Positions 26,125 to 34,202 of a stretch of 64,000 nucleotides of DNA are shown one piece after another. Location of the stretch: positions 433,723 through 497,722 of the forward strand of contig NZ_KI632509.1 of the NCBI RefSeq assembly GCF_000504245.1, given 5' to 3'. Numbering within the stretch: position 1 is the stretch's first letter; every line of letters begins with the position of its first letter. This stretch comes from Haloechinothrix halophila YIM 93223. GTDB taxonomy: Bacteria; Actinomycetota; Actinomycetes; Mycobacteriales; Pseudonocardiaceae. Both the position numbers and the translations under genes were made by a program. The notes beneath the pieces were generated by a model. The model was not told the origin of the DNA. It saw only the letters and a list, made by a program, of their open reading frames with translations, and searched no databases.

Positions 26125-26787
26125 TCAGAGGCCGGTGAACCAGTCGATGATCTCGGCGAGGAACGCGGCGTTGCTGGCGTCGTCGGTCAGGGCATGCCGC
26201 GCGCCCGCGAGCACGCGGTGAGTGCCGTGCCGGGCGGCGTGCAGGTATGCCTCGATAGAGCGCTGCGAGATCACCTCATCGTGTTCAGACTCCAGCACGA
26301 GGGTGTCGCCGTCGAACGCAGCCAGGTTGGCGAGTGCGGCGTTGGTATCGATCAGCGCGCGCAGGTGCTGCCGCGATTCCGGGTCCGGTCCTTCCGCGTC
26401 GATATAGAGCGCGGGCGCGCGGAGCAGTAGTCGCTCGATGGGACGTTCGCCGAGCAGCAGGCAGGACAGGTATGCGCCATAGCTCGCGGCGCACACGCCG
26501 ATCCGCTCCACATCCTCGGCGGCGGCCAGCGCGTCGTAGGCGGCAACGACGTCGCGTAGGTGATCCTGCCGGGTGCACTGCCGCAGGTCGCCGGGGCTGT
26601 CACCGTGTCCGCTGAGGTCAACGGCGAGCCCCGTGTGGCCGAGCCGCTGGCTCACCTCCGTAGCGCGGAGAGTCTGCCTGCGGCGGTCGCTGCCGTAGCC
26701 GTGCACGAACAGCAAGCCGGCGCCGCTTGGCTCGGCGGGCGTGACGAGGTCGGCGGCGAGTGCGGTGTCCCCGGAGTGGATGCGCAT
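26125..26787 (-). CDS. Alpha/beta hydrolase (serine aminopeptidase-like)
   Basis: 220 residues from ATG 26787 (MRIHSGDTALAADLV) with AGGATGG upstream. It shows LLFVHGYGSDRRRQTLRA, VDLSGHGDSPGD, nucleophile elbow VCAASYGAYLSCLLL with Ser, acid in LVLESEHDEVI and His in GARHALTDD. The fold resembles small esterases and acylglycerol lipases. Nothing nearby fixes the substrate. It is divergent from the next gene. Confidence 0.85.
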   Translation of the reverse strand: MRIHSGDTALAADLVTPAEPSGAGLLFVHGYGSDRRRQTLRATEVSQRLGHTGLAVDLSGHGDSPGDLRQCTRQDHLRDVVAAYDALAAAEDVERIGVCAASYGAYLSCLLLGERPIERLLLRAPALYIDAEGPDPESRQHLRALIDTNAALANLAAFDGDTLVLESEHDEVISQRSIEAYLHAARHGTHRVLAGARHALTDDASNAAFLAEIIDWFTGL

Positions 26788-26928
26788 GTCACCATCCTGA
26801 CGTGTGTCGCACGCACCGCACCGGGCGGTGCGTGCGGCGTCGTGGCCGTCCGGATGACACGATGTCTCGAGATCGCCACGCACCCGTCGGCGGGTGCACA
26901 ACCGCCTGGCCCCGTACGCTTGATCGCC

Positions 26929-27744
26929 ATGGGGCTGACGGAGACGTTCGAGTGGCAGGGCAGGCACGTCCGATGGGGACGGATCGGCAGCGGGCCCGCC
27001 GTCGTGTTCTGCCACGGCACACCCTGGTCGAGCAGGCTGTGGCTGCCATACGCCGAAGCGCTGTCGGCGGAGTTCACCTGCTACCTCTGGGACATGCCGG
27101 GGTACGGGGAGTCCTCAATGGACCCAGACCACCGGGTGTCGCTCGATGTGCAGGGCGAGTTGTTCGCCGACCTGCTGCGGCACTGGGGACTGGCCGCGCC
27201 GCACGTCGTCGCACACGACTACGGTGGCGCGGTGTCGCTGCGGGCGCACCTGCTGCACGACGCGATATACGCCTCGCTCGCACTGGTCGATGTCGTCGCG
27301 GTCGCGCCATGGGGTTCGGAGTTCTTCCGGCTGGTGCGGGACAACGCCGAGGTGTTCGCCACACTGCCGCCAGCGATCCACGAGAGCGCGGTACGTGCCT
27401 ACGTCGACGGCGCCAGCCACGTCGGGCTCACCCTGGACCAGTCGGACATGCTGGTCACGCCGTGGCTCGGAGACGTCGGACAGACCGCGTTCTACCGGCA
27501 GATCGCCCAAGCCGACCAGGCCTACACCGACGAGATCGAGCCGCGGTACTCCGACCTGAACCTGCCGGTCGCCGTGATGTGGGGCAGGGAGGACACCTGG
27601 ATCCCGCTCGACAGGGGCCGCGCGCTCGCCGAGGCGATCCCCGACGCCCAGTTCGAGGTGATCGAGGACGCCGGGCATCTGGTCCAGCTCGACCAGCCGG
27701 TGCGGCTCGCGACGCGGCTGCACCGCTGGCTGGCCGAGCGTTAA
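26929..27744 (+). CDS. Alpha/beta hydrolase with Asp nucleophile (dehalogenase/epoxide hydrolase-like)
   Basis: 271 residues. It has the oxyanion loop VFCHGTPWSSRLW, the LWDMPGYGESS segment, and a nucleophile elbow VVAHDYGGAVSLRA in which Asp replaces Ser, as in haloalkane dehalogenases, haloacetate dehalogenases and epoxide hydrolases. The acid is in MWGREDTWIP and the His in IEDAGHLVQLDQP. The reaction is probably hydrolytic opening of a C-halogen or epoxide bond. TACGCT lies 8 nt before the ATG. Confidence 0.88.
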   Translation: MGLTETFEWQGRHVRWGRIGSGPAVVFCHGTPWSSRLWLPYAEALSAEFTCYLWDMPGYGESSMDPDHRVSLDVQGELFADLLRHWGLAAPHVVAHDYGGAVSLRAHLLHDAIYASLALVDVVAVAPWGSEFFRLVRDNAEVFATLPPAIHESAVRAYVDGASHVGLTLDQSDMLVTPWLGDVGQTAFYRQIAQADQAYTDEIEPRYSDLNLPVAVMWGREDTWIPLDRGRALAEAIPDAQFEVIEDAGHLVQLDQPVRLATRLHRWLAER

Positions 27745-27770
27745 GGTCGGGGCGTCCGGACAGGTACCGG

Positions 27771-27798
27771 TGCCCATACCCGAGCGGGTCCGAGGGCA
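27771..27798. terminator. Hairpin between convergent genes
   Basis: TGCCC (27771-27775) pairs with GGGCA (27794-27798), and inside it ACCCG (27778-27782) pairs with CGGGT (27785-27789) around a 2-nt loop. It lies between convergent stops 27744 and 27808 and is a plausible bidirectional terminator. Confidence 0.4.
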
Positions 27799-27807
27799 AG
27801 CCCCGCG

Positions 27808-28695
27808 CTACGCCGGTGCCAGGGCCTCCACCCTGCGGCGCAGCAGGTCGCGGTAGTCCAGGACGTCCTCCACCTGCTCGGCGTGCTCGGCGCACGACGG
27901 CTGCTCCAGCGCGGACGCGAGGATGAGATGCGCCTGCTCGCGACCGTGTTCGCGCAGCTCACAGCCCATCGCCTCGGACGCGCGCTCGTACTCGCCGCGG
28001 ATCACGTCGGTCTGGTCGCTGAAGAAGACGTCCTTCACGCCGCCGCCCATCGCGTGATCGATCAGCACGACGACCGCGTGCTCGGCGGCGTCGTAATGGA
28101 ACACGGTGGCGATGGCCTCCTGCCCGCCGTCGTCGTCGCGGTAGCCGAACGACCTGTCGAACTCCGGTTTGCCGAGGCGGTCGTGCCACGGCGGCTCCAC
28201 CACGCCCGCTGCGGCCAGCTTCGCGGCGCTCTCGTTCGCGGCTTCACGCACGCCGGGCGCGCCAGCGGCGGCGACCGCGCGCAGCATGGCGAGACTGTGC
28301 GGCTCGGCGGACTTCTCCGCGCTCGCGATCAGGTCGGAAAGCAGTTCGCGCGTGACGTCGACGTCAGGGGCCGCCCTGCGCACCATGCCGAGGAAGTCCG
28401 CGCCCGCGAGCTCAGCCTCGAGCGGTGTCGTCTCCGGCGTCAGCAGGTCGGCGAAGCCTTCGATCACGGCGTCGGGCGTCGTGTCCGGCTCCGGCATGGC
28501 CTCAGCGATCCGCTGGACGAACTCATCCGGGTCAGTCACGCCGTCGAGGGCGCTCAGCAGCTCCGCTGGCGCACCCGCCTCTTCGAGCTGCCTGCGCATG
28601 GCGTCAAGGTCGATATCGTCCTGCTGCGATTCATCCGGCACGGCCCGCAGGTGCCTGCCGTCGTCGGACTGTTCGGGCTTGGGCATGGCGCACAT
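27808..28695 (-). CDS. Hypothetical protein, acidic, helical
   Basis: 295 residues from ATG 28695; ATG 28686 is an alternative. The N-terminus is acidic (EQSDDGRHLRAVPDESQQDD), followed by a helical region (LEEAGAPAELLSALDGVTDPDEF). The C-terminal half contains FGYRDDDGGQEAIATVFHY, VVVLIDHAMGGGVKDVFFSD and a final helical CAEHAEQVEDVLDYRDLLRRRV. I recognise no named family, although proteins of this style occur widely in actinobacteria. No signal peptide or membrane segment is seen. Confidence 0.75.
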   Translation of the reverse strand: MCAMPKPEQSDDGRHLRAVPDESQQDDIDLDAMRRQLEEAGAPAELLSALDGVTDPDEFVQRIAEAMPEPDTTPDAVIEGFADLLTPETTPLEAELAGADFLGMVRRAAPDVDVTRELLSDLIASAEKSAEPHSLAMLRAVAAAGAPGVREAANESAAKLAAAGVVEPPWHDRLGKPEFDRSFGYRDDDGGQEAIATVFHYDAAEHAVVVLIDHAMGGGVKDVFFSDQTDVIRGEYERASEAMGCELREHGREQAHLILASALEQPSCAEHAEQVEDVLDYRDLLRRRVEALAPA

Positions 28696-28764
28696 GGTGC
28701 CACGGCGGGGCGTGGTCCGAAGAAATAGGCACGTCAGTGGCACCCGTGGGAGTGAAGGCGCAGG

Positions 28765-29031
28765 TCAGTTCACCGGTTCCCGCAGGCGCAGCTGGTCCGG
28801 CCGGTGCTCGGTCACCACACCGTCCGGCAAGTCGGCCACCAGGTCGAGCATCGCGTCCGCGACGAATGGAGCGGCAGCTGGGTCGTACCCCTGCGCGGCC
28901 ATGCTCGATCCGATCGCCGTGACGTAGTCGTCCCTATTCAGGTCGGCGATCGCGACTACCTGGCTCCCACGTTCCTTCACCCACACGCAGCTACCTCCGT
29001 ACGTGCCGTACTCCATAAGCTTAGTTTCCAT
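28765..29031 (-). CDS. Small hypothetical protein
   Basis: 88 residues if started at ATG 29031; ATG 29016 is equally possible and neither has a clear ribosome site. Soluble, with GGSCVWVKERGSQVVAIADL then an acidic helical middle (AAPFVADAMLDLVADLPDG). The family is unknown. Its ATG overlaps, on opposite strands, the ATG of the membrane-protein gene at 29030. Confidence 0.5.
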   Translation of the reverse strand: METKLMEYGTYGGSCVWVKERGSQVVAIADLNRDDYVTAIGSSMAAQGYDPAAAPFVADAMLDLVADLPDGVVTEHRPDQLRLREPVN

Positions 29032-29434
29032 GAAGAAGTCGACCAAAGCCACGCTAAAACGATCCTGGGGATACCTACTACTCGGATTCATTGTGTATGC
29101 CTGGTTCGGGCTGACGCTTAATCCGGCTGTGCTCGCGGCAATGTCTGGGGCCGTAGTCATTTACACCTTGTTTCAAGCGCCCATGTGGTGTTGCGCGGAG
29201 ACACGTGGCGGCGGACTGTGCAGGAACAATGCGTATGGGATCCTCATGGGGTGCTATCTACGAGAGCACAAGTGGCAAAAACTGAATATGACCCTGCGCC
29301 TAAGCTCGTGGCGAGGGCTCGGCCGCCGAGTTCTGTCAAGCATCGGCGGGCAAGCTGCCACCATTTCAGCACTTGCCGCATCTGTATCAGCTTCCGTAGC
29401 AGTAATCACTCTTGCCAGTGGCGGCACTGCATAG
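29030..29434 (+). CDS. Small membrane protein with Cys-rich (CCCH-like) knuckle
   Basis: 134 residues from ATG 29030 (MKKSTKATLKRSWGYLL). Hydrophobic segments lie at about 13-33 and 36-52, and a third at the C-terminus (AATISALAASVSASVAVITL). Between them is C-C-A-E-T-R-x-G-G-G-L-C-R-N-N-(x7)-G-C-x-x-x-x-H, a spacing that resembles the DUF5763-like CxAxTxxGxxC...C..H knuckle, which probably binds zinc. The base composition is much less G/C-rich than its neighbours, suggesting recent arrival. A start at 29003 is possible. Function is unknown. Confidence 0.65.
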   Translation: MKKSTKATLKRSWGYLLLGFIVYAWFGLTLNPAVLAAMSGAVVIYTLFQAPMWCCAETRGGGLCRNNAYGILMGCYLREHKWQKLNMTLRLSSWRGLGRRVLSSIGGQAATISALAASVSASVAVITLASGGTA

Positions 29435-29551
29435 CTCGGAAACAAAATCAAATGACGTAGAATTCCCGCCAGCATCGGTCAGCGCGGCTTTCCAACTGAT
29501 CGCGGTCGACCAGCCACCAAAGCTGTCGGCCTCTCGCGCCATACTGCCGCC

Positions 29552-29815
29552 ATGCAGTGGACCTTCACCGGCGAGGTCGAGCGGTTCGACGGCCCGGGCG
29601 GCTGGTACCACGTCGACGTCCCGGACGGCATCAGCGACGAGTTCGAGCACGACGGGTTCATCCCGATCGTTGCCGAGGTCGGCGTCAGCCGGTGGGAGAC
29701 GTCGGTGATGCCGAAAGGCGACGGCACCCGCTTCGTCGCGATCAAGGCCGCCGTTCGCAAGGCCAACGACGTCGACGAGGGCGACCCAGTCACCGTGACC
29801 ATTCGCCGTCGCTGA
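29552..29815 (+). CDS. DUF1905 domain protein
   Basis: 87 residues, a complete DUF1905 domain: MQWTFTGEVERFDGPGGWYHVDVP, IPIVAEVGVSRWETSVMPKG and VRKANDVDEGDPVTVTI. These small beta-barrel proteins occur alone or fused to YdeI-type domains and are of unknown function. CATACT stands 6 nt before the ATG without Shine-Dalgarno, so the gene is probably leaderless. Confidence 0.88.
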   Translation: MQWTFTGEVERFDGPGGWYHVDVPDGISDEFEHDGFIPIVAEVGVSRWETSVMPKGDGTRFVAIKAAVRKANDVDEGDPVTVTIRRR

Positions 29816-29837
29816 GCAACAGCGGCACAATCCACCG

Positions 29838-30257
29838 ATGGACAAGTACCAACTGGTGACGTTCGTGCAGCGCCGCATCGCGAACCCCGTCATCCGTAGC
29901 GCGTTACTGCGAGGCGTGCCGCTACCCGGCTTCGCGCTGCTGGAGACCACCGGCCGCAAATCCGGTCAACCGCGCCGAGTCCCCGTCGGCGAAGGGCTGG
30001 ACGGCGACGTGTTTTGGATCGTCGCCGAGCACGGACGCCGCTCGGCCTACGTGCGCAACATCGAAGCGAATCCACGAGTGCGCGTGCGGGTGCGTGGCCG
30101 CTGGCGTAGCGGCACTGCGCACGTCCTCGCCGACGACAATCCACGCGAGCGCCAGCGCAAGCTCGGCCAGCTGCGTCTCAGCGCACGGCTCAACGCCGCA
30201 GCGGTCCGATCATTGGGCACGGACCTACTGACGATCCGCATCGACCTCGACGCTTGA
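29838..30257 (+). CDS. Deazaflavin (F420)-dependent nitroreductase family protein
   Basis: 139 residues of the DDN/F420H2-dependent reductase family (split beta-barrel). It has LLETTGRKSGQPRRVPVGEG, VFWIVAEHGRRSAYVRNIEANPRV and VRVRGRWRSGTAHVL, the canonical order. Such enzymes reduce quinones, nitro compounds or other activated alkenes with F420H2. CACAAT stands 6 nt before the ATG, so it may be transcribed separately from the DUF1905 gene 22 bp upstream. Confidence 0.9.
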   Translation: MDKYQLVTFVQRRIANPVIRSALLRGVPLPGFALLETTGRKSGQPRRVPVGEGLDGDVFWIVAEHGRRSAYVRNIEANPRVRVRVRGRWRSGTAHVLADDNPRERQRKLGQLRLSARLNAAAVRSLGTDLLTIRIDLDA

Positions 30258-30308
30258 ACCATTCGAGGCGTACGCCCGGGTCCTGCACGAAGGCGACACG
30301 CTGAACTC

Positions 30309-30950
30309 CTAACGCCCCGGCGGAACTGCCACCGCGATCTCCTCACCAAGCCGCGCGCCCAGGGACAAGGCGAGGTCGTCGCCGCTCCAAAACCGTCCAG
30401 GGTCGTACCAGTTTGGCCGCCGCCCACCGGGGAGAAGCCCCATCGCCTCGTATGTGATGGCGACGATCTCCGCGCAATAGGCCGTCTCCAGACCGCCTTC
30501 CCCCGCAGGCCGTTTTCGGGTCGGTACCCGCCCGCGAAACCACCGCGATGCCAGCTTCGCTGTCGATGGGAACGGCGTGCCGTCCAGCCGTGCGATGGTG
30601 CGCAGCACGGCGTCCTCCGTCTCCCGCGTGACGTCGTGGTCGAGCTGCCGCAACCACGCGCGCTGGCCGTACCGGTTACCCCAGACGACGACCGCTTCGC
30701 GCAGATCGTGCAACTGAGCACCGCGCTGTCGGGTGCCTGTCCACATGTCGGGCAACGACCGGCCGAGCTCGGCATGCCACATCAACGGCGGCAGGTCCTC
30801 GATGACCACCGACATGCCGACGTGGTTCACCGGACTGTTCGTCGTCACGCGGATGGCACGGTCGGCCATTTTGTGGCCACGGAACAGCCACACGTCGCCG
30901 GTACGCGTCTGGTTGACGGCCTCGTCGAGGCTGATCCGCGCGTCGGGCAC
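30309..30950 (-). CDS. Permuted papain/NlpC-P60-like (YiiX/YaeF-type) protein
   Basis: 213 residues. The order of catalytic motifs is that of circularly permuted NlpC/P60 enzymes: His first in SPVNHVGMSVVIED (about 38) and Cys later in ETAYCAEIVAITYEAMGLL (about 168). The opening, TGDVWLFRGHKMADRAIRV, is also typical. These proteins cleave or transfer acyl or amide bonds in lipids or peptides. There is no signal peptide. The gene starts at GTG 30950 with TAGGCT 6 nt upstream, sharing its -10 region with the divergent gene at 30968. Confidence 0.78.
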   Translation of the reverse strand: MPDARISLDEAVNQTRTGDVWLFRGHKMADRAIRVTTNSPVNHVGMSVVIEDLPPLMWHAELGRSLPDMWTGTRQRGAQLHDLREAVVVWGNRYGQRAWLRQLDHDVTRETEDAVLRTIARLDGTPFPSTAKLASRWFRGRVPTRKRPAGEGGLETAYCAEIVAITYEAMGLLPGGRRPNWYDPGRFWSGDDLALSLGARLGEEIAVAVPPGR

Positions 30951-30955
30951 GGTTG

Positions 30956-30962
30956 TAGCCTA
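30956..30962. promoter_or_regulatory. Overlapping divergent -10 boxes (TAGCCTA)
   Basis: On the plus strand TAGCCT (30956-30961) stands 6 nt before ATG 30968. On the minus strand TAGGCT (30962-30957) stands 6 nt before GTG 30950. The two hexamers overlap by five base pairs, so RNA polymerase can serve only one direction at a time. Neither gene has a Shine-Dalgarno. Confidence 0.6.
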
Positions 30963-30967
30963 GGCAC

Positions 30968-31138
30968 ATGCGCTGGTGGAAGATACTCGGGCTGGCAGGT
31001 ATTGCCGGTGTCGCCGCGACCGGCGTGGTGATCACCAGGGCGGAACGACGTCGACGGGCCTACACCCCGGAGGAGATCCGGGAGAGACTGCACGCCCGCT
31101 TGGCCGAGGCGTCGCAGGCCGAGGACAGTCAGCGATAG
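30968..31138 (+). CDS. Small single-pass membrane protein (56 aa)
   Basis: 56 residues: MRWWKILGLAGIAGVAATGV is a membrane anchor (about 5-22), followed by a basic patch RAERRRRAYTPEEIRE and an amphipathic C-terminal helix. ATG 30968 has TAGCCT 6 nt upstream and no Shine-Dalgarno. N-in anchored proteins of this kind are common in actinobacteria; the function is unknown. Confidence 0.7.
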   Translation: MRWWKILGLAGIAGVAATGVVITRAERRRRAYTPEEIRERLHARLAEASQAEDSQR

Positions 31139-31223
31139 TCGTGAACTCGGTCGCCAGGGCTCACGGACCGGTCGGTTCGTCGCGCTCCACGCATCGGCCG
31201 GGAGCAGGAGATCGCCACTCGGC

Positions 31224-32525
31224 CTATCGACTCCCGACCGAGCCGCACGCCATCAGGTACGGCCGGGCCAGCACCAGCGCGATCGCGGTCAGCAGCATCC
31301 CAAAATACACCGGCGCAAGGTGCCAGAAGTCGGTGTAGCCGATGACCGCATGCACCAGGACGGCAGGCAGGAACCCTGCACACGCTGACGCCAGTAGCGT
31401 CCACCACACCCACGATTCGCCACGCCGCCAGCCCCATGCGCTGAGCAGCGTGATGGCGGCAGCCGCCGCCATCAGCGCGCCGCCGAAGCCGGCCCGGTCA
31501 TGCGTGACGAACGGCAGCAGCCGCGCGTTCACCGCCCGGAGCGTGTCCACGTCGACACCGAGAAACACCAGGTCACTAGGCACGAACACGGTGGTAAGGC
31601 CGACCACGGACACCACGAAGCCGCCCACGAACAATCCGCAGCCGGTCACCACCAAGAGCAGTTGCCCGACTAACGCCCTGCGCCGCACCACCTCGGATCC
31701 CTCGCCGCGGTATGTCCACTTCGGATGGTGGTCGCGACGCCATACCGCCGCCACGAACATCGGGAACAGCACTACGACCACCGCAGTGTGCAGCGGCTCG
31801 ATGAAACCGGTGCCGAGGAAGTACAACAACGTCGGGAACCCGATCAAGCCAGACACCAGCAGTGCGTCGCGAGCCCAGGGCCAACCCTGCCGCATCCCGC
31901 CGTAGGCGAGCCCGGCGTAGAGCGAGCCGATCGCGACCATCGTACCCGCCATGGTGATCCGGTCGTGCTGAAGGAACGGCACCAACTGGTGGTTGAGCGC
32001 GTGCAGGTCAGCCAGTCCCACGCCGAGGTAGTCCTCGTCGTACCAGAGCAGCACCGGTCCGAGCGTGATCGCGGCCGCGCCAACTCCCGCGCCGATCATG
32101 CCGGGCCCAACCAGCAGACCCCACAGCCACGCGGGCCACCGGCGGGGATCGCGCGGCACATCCCGGAGTCGTGGCGCTGGTTCGGTCGGCGTGACCGCTT
32201 CGGTCACCCGCTGGAACCAGCCCGGCCCAGCCGTTGTCAGTACTTGTGGCGTGACGATCAGCGTCTTCGCCGGATCGGCGAGTACTCCTGCGGCAGCGTC
32301 GACGTCGGCCGAGGAGGTGTATACCCTGCCATCGCCCGGCTGTGGTTCCGTCTCCACGAAGCCAGCCCCGATCGGCGGCAGCGCCCGCCTGGCGTCGTCG
32401 GCGACCTCCGCGGGCACGACCGCACCCAGCCGCTCTGCGACATCTACCGGCGGATGACGATGGCCGAATGCCCGTACGACAAGACGACGGCCACCGGGCA
32501 CCCCCACCAGCAGGCGCAGCGCCAT
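31224..32525 (-). CDS. Polytopic membrane protein with soluble N-terminal part
   Basis: 433 residues from ATG 32525 (MALRLLVGVPGGRRLVV); the frame is open to 32648 but the extra residues look non-coding. About 120 soluble residues precede at least eight hydrophobic segments (for example GLLVGPGMIGAGVGAAAITL, HTAVVVVLFPMFVAAVW, LLLVVTGCGLFVGGFVVSVV). The membrane part contains two related halves: LLWYDEDYLGVGLADLHALNHQLVPFLQHDRITMAGTM and VFLGVDVDTLRAVNARLLPFVTHDRAGFGGAL align, each with an LxPFxxHDR motif. This indicates an internal duplication. The family is unnamed to me and no enzyme motif is evident. Confidence 0.75.
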   Translation of the reverse strand: MALRLLVGVPGGRRLVVRAFGHRHPPVDVAERLGAVVPAEVADDARRALPPIGAGFVETEPQPGDGRVYTSSADVDAAAGVLADPAKTLIVTPQVLTTAGPGWFQRVTEAVTPTEPAPRLRDVPRDPRRWPAWLWGLLVGPGMIGAGVGAAAITLGPVLLWYDEDYLGVGLADLHALNHQLVPFLQHDRITMAGTMVAIGSLYAGLAYGGMRQGWPWARDALLVSGLIGFPTLLYFLGTGFIEPLHTAVVVVLFPMFVAAVWRRDHHPKWTYRGEGSEVVRRRALVGQLLLVVTGCGLFVGGFVVSVVGLTTVFVPSDLVFLGVDVDTLRAVNARLLPFVTHDRAGFGGALMAAAAAITLLSAWGWRRGESWVWWTLLASACAGFLPAVLVHAVIGYTDFWHLAPVYFGMLLTAIALVLARPYLMACGSVGSR

Positions 32526-32771
32526 GCGCTGTGACCGTCGCTCCCCCAGCACCGTGCTCGCGATGCCCCGCAATGGCTGATATGTCCAGTCCGGCACCGA
32601 ACCATTACAGCCGCCGCGAGTGAAGCGCCGACAACCGGGCTGCCGCATTACGACCGGACGTAACCCTGACTCGTCACCGTGTTCGGTGTCATTGTTAGAT
32701 CACGCCCCACCTAGTGGCACTCCTCGCTACCCTGATCGCGATGTGACAACACTGTGGGGAGGACGTTCGCG

Positions 32772-33257
32772 ATGCCGGACTTCACGGTCGACATCGGCGG
32801 ACTGGACGCGCTGGGGAAGAACCTCGATCGCACCAACGAAAACCTGGACCATGCCACCAAACGGCTCGCTGACCTCGGCCCCGATTCGATCGGTCCGGAC
32901 ATATTAGACGAAGCGTGCGCGGGCTTCCGAGATGACTGGGAAGAGGGCGTGGACAAGCTCCGCGAAGCCGTCGCGGTCTATGCCGCACTCTGCGTGTGCC
33001 GATCCGAGGCGAATCCCGCGACGCTGAGCGCCGCGCAGTTCGCCATCTTCGTCAAGAACATCAAACTCAGTGGTGAACGTCCACTCGCAGCAGTCGCTGG
33101 TGGGCTCAGGAAACCTGGCGAACCGCGCGAGACCGCCTTCGTGCGGTTTCCCTCCGGGGACGGCCTTGTCGTCGGCGAAGAAGTGCGGGGCGACTCCCCG
33201 TTACCATCGCAGGCCGAACCACACGAAATACGAACACCGTACGGCAGGCACAAGTGA
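32772..33257 (+). CDS. WXG100-like protein heading a small-membrane-protein operon
   Basis: 161 residues, ATG 32772 with GGGGAGGA upstream. The first 80 residues are helical and end in CAGFRDDWEEGVDKLREAV, the W-x-x-G/KL pattern of WXG100-type ESX proteins found next to polymorphic toxins. The rest (FVKNIKLSGERPLAAVAGGL and a basic tail) is not recognisable and may be a degenerate or novel C-terminal domain. It is followed by four small genes, the first three in overlapping frames. The GTGA overlap with the next gene shows coupling. Confidence 0.65.
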   Translation: MPDFTVDIGGLDALGKNLDRTNENLDHATKRLADLGPDSIGPDILDEACAGFRDDWEEGVDKLREAVAVYAALCVCRSEANPATLSAAQFAIFVKNIKLSGERPLAAVAGGLRKPGEPRETAFVRFPSGDGLVVGEEVRGDSPLPSQAEPHEIRTPYGRHK

Positions 33258-33421
33258 TCATTCCTTTTCCCAGCCTGCGGAGGATTGCCATCCTCTCGAT
33301 GTCGAGCACCTTTCTCGCCGACTGGCCCTACTACGCGGGCATTCTCAACGACATCGCACATAGCGTGAGCTTCACCGAGAAGAACGAGTCCTTCGCCGAT
33401 CATCTCAGCGGGGCACTATGA
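33254..33421 (+). CDS. Small coupled protein (55 aa)
   Basis: 55 residues. GTG 33254 overlaps the previous TGA (GTGA), and its own TGA overlaps the next ATG (ATGA, 33418-33421). The sequence opens VIIPFPSLRRIAIL, has an aromatic DWPYYAGI segment, and ends in an acidic helix. Two-sided 4-bp overlaps argue that it is translated. The family is unknown. Confidence 0.55.
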   Translation: MIIPFPSLRRIAILSMSSTFLADWPYYAGILNDIAHSVSFTEKNESFADHLSGAL

Positions 33422-33738
33422 GTCCACTCGCCACGTTCATTTTCGTCCTCGATCTGGCTGTCCTGGCAACATACACGATCATCTGGCGGGTCCGGTTGAA
33501 TCGACGGGACCTCGACAAAGCGATCGCGTACGTCGTTCAGGCGCTCAATTCACCGCGAAACGACAGCGTGTCTGAGGTGGTCCTCGGCCATGCGTCACCC
33601 CTGTCCGATCACATGGTTAAAGACGTCGCAAGCTCTCGAGGATACCGGTTCCTCAAGGAGGGTTCGCGGCATTCGAACACGATTTTGCGGTTCGCGCCGC
33701 GCGAGGGAAAGCGCAGGAAGCTGTCGCTCGATGACTGA
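33418..33738 (+). CDS. Small membrane protein 1 with AxxxG(W/Y) motif
   Basis: 106 residues. An N-terminal membrane segment (TFIFVLDLAVLATYTIIW) is followed by a soluble part containing VLGHASPLSDHMVKDVASSRGYRFLKEG. The segment (h)xxhVAxxxGYxFh recurs as IVKAANKHGWHHVGDEV in the next gene and AINEAARSAGWQAVNDDV in the one after, so the three appear to be tandem paralogues. The 8-bp overlap with the next ATG shows coupling. Immunity to a toxin is one possible role (inference from WXG context). Confidence 0.65.
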   Translation: MSPLATFIFVLDLAVLATYTIIWRVRLNRRDLDKAIAYVVQALNSPRNDSVSEVVLGHASPLSDHMVKDVASSRGYRFLKEGSRHSNTILRFAPREGKRRKLSLDD

Positions 33739-34024
33739 CGAAGCCCTCAACACAGCCAGCATCGTTCTGATCATCTGGTCCGTGCTCGTCGTGCTCTGGC
33801 TCGCGCTCGGAACAGGGAACACGTCGAATCTTCGCAGCCGGGCAAAGCAGTTGAAAGCGTTCGAACAAATGCTGCCGTCGGCTACCGACCAGGTTCTGCG
33901 GATCGACTGGATGCACTACAAGGCGGTCCCCAAAGAACGCATCGTCAAGGCCGCTAACAAGCACGGCTGGCATCACGTCGGAGACGAGGTCAAGGGGCGT
34001 TTCCTGGTTTCTGAACTTCGATAG
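33731..34024 (+). CDS. Small membrane protein 2 with AxxxGW motif
   Basis: 97 residues. One N-terminal membrane segment (SIVLIIWSVLVVLWLALG), then a soluble part with LPSATDQVLRIDWMHYKAVP and the shared IVKAANKHGWHHVGDEV motif. It begins inside the end of the previous gene. Immediately past its TAG at 34022 another frame stays open and carries the same motif again, so a frameshift may have separated a once longer protein or the next paralogue (see the entry at 34203). Confidence 0.65.
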   Translation: MTDEALNTASIVLIIWSVLVVLWLALGTGNTSNLRSRAKQLKAFEQMLPSATDQVLRIDWMHYKAVPKERIVKAANKHGWHHVGDEVKGRFLVSELR

Positions 34025-34202
34025 GAACCCACACGCGGCGGTTCGTTCGGCCCAGGAGAACGACCCCTACAAGCAGTTAAGGGCGGAACTCGCGGCAGCG
34101 ACACCCGACGTCAAGGGCCGCTACACCCTGGACACATCGAAGTACGGACAGCTCGGCGCAGCCGCGATCAATGAGGCCGCGAGATCGGCAGGCTGGCAGG
34201 CC

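Noticed and set aside
34013-34026. RF2-like programmed +1 frameshift
   Set aside because: The sequence is CTT CGA TAG rather than CTT TGA, with no upstream Shine-Dalgarno-like stimulator.
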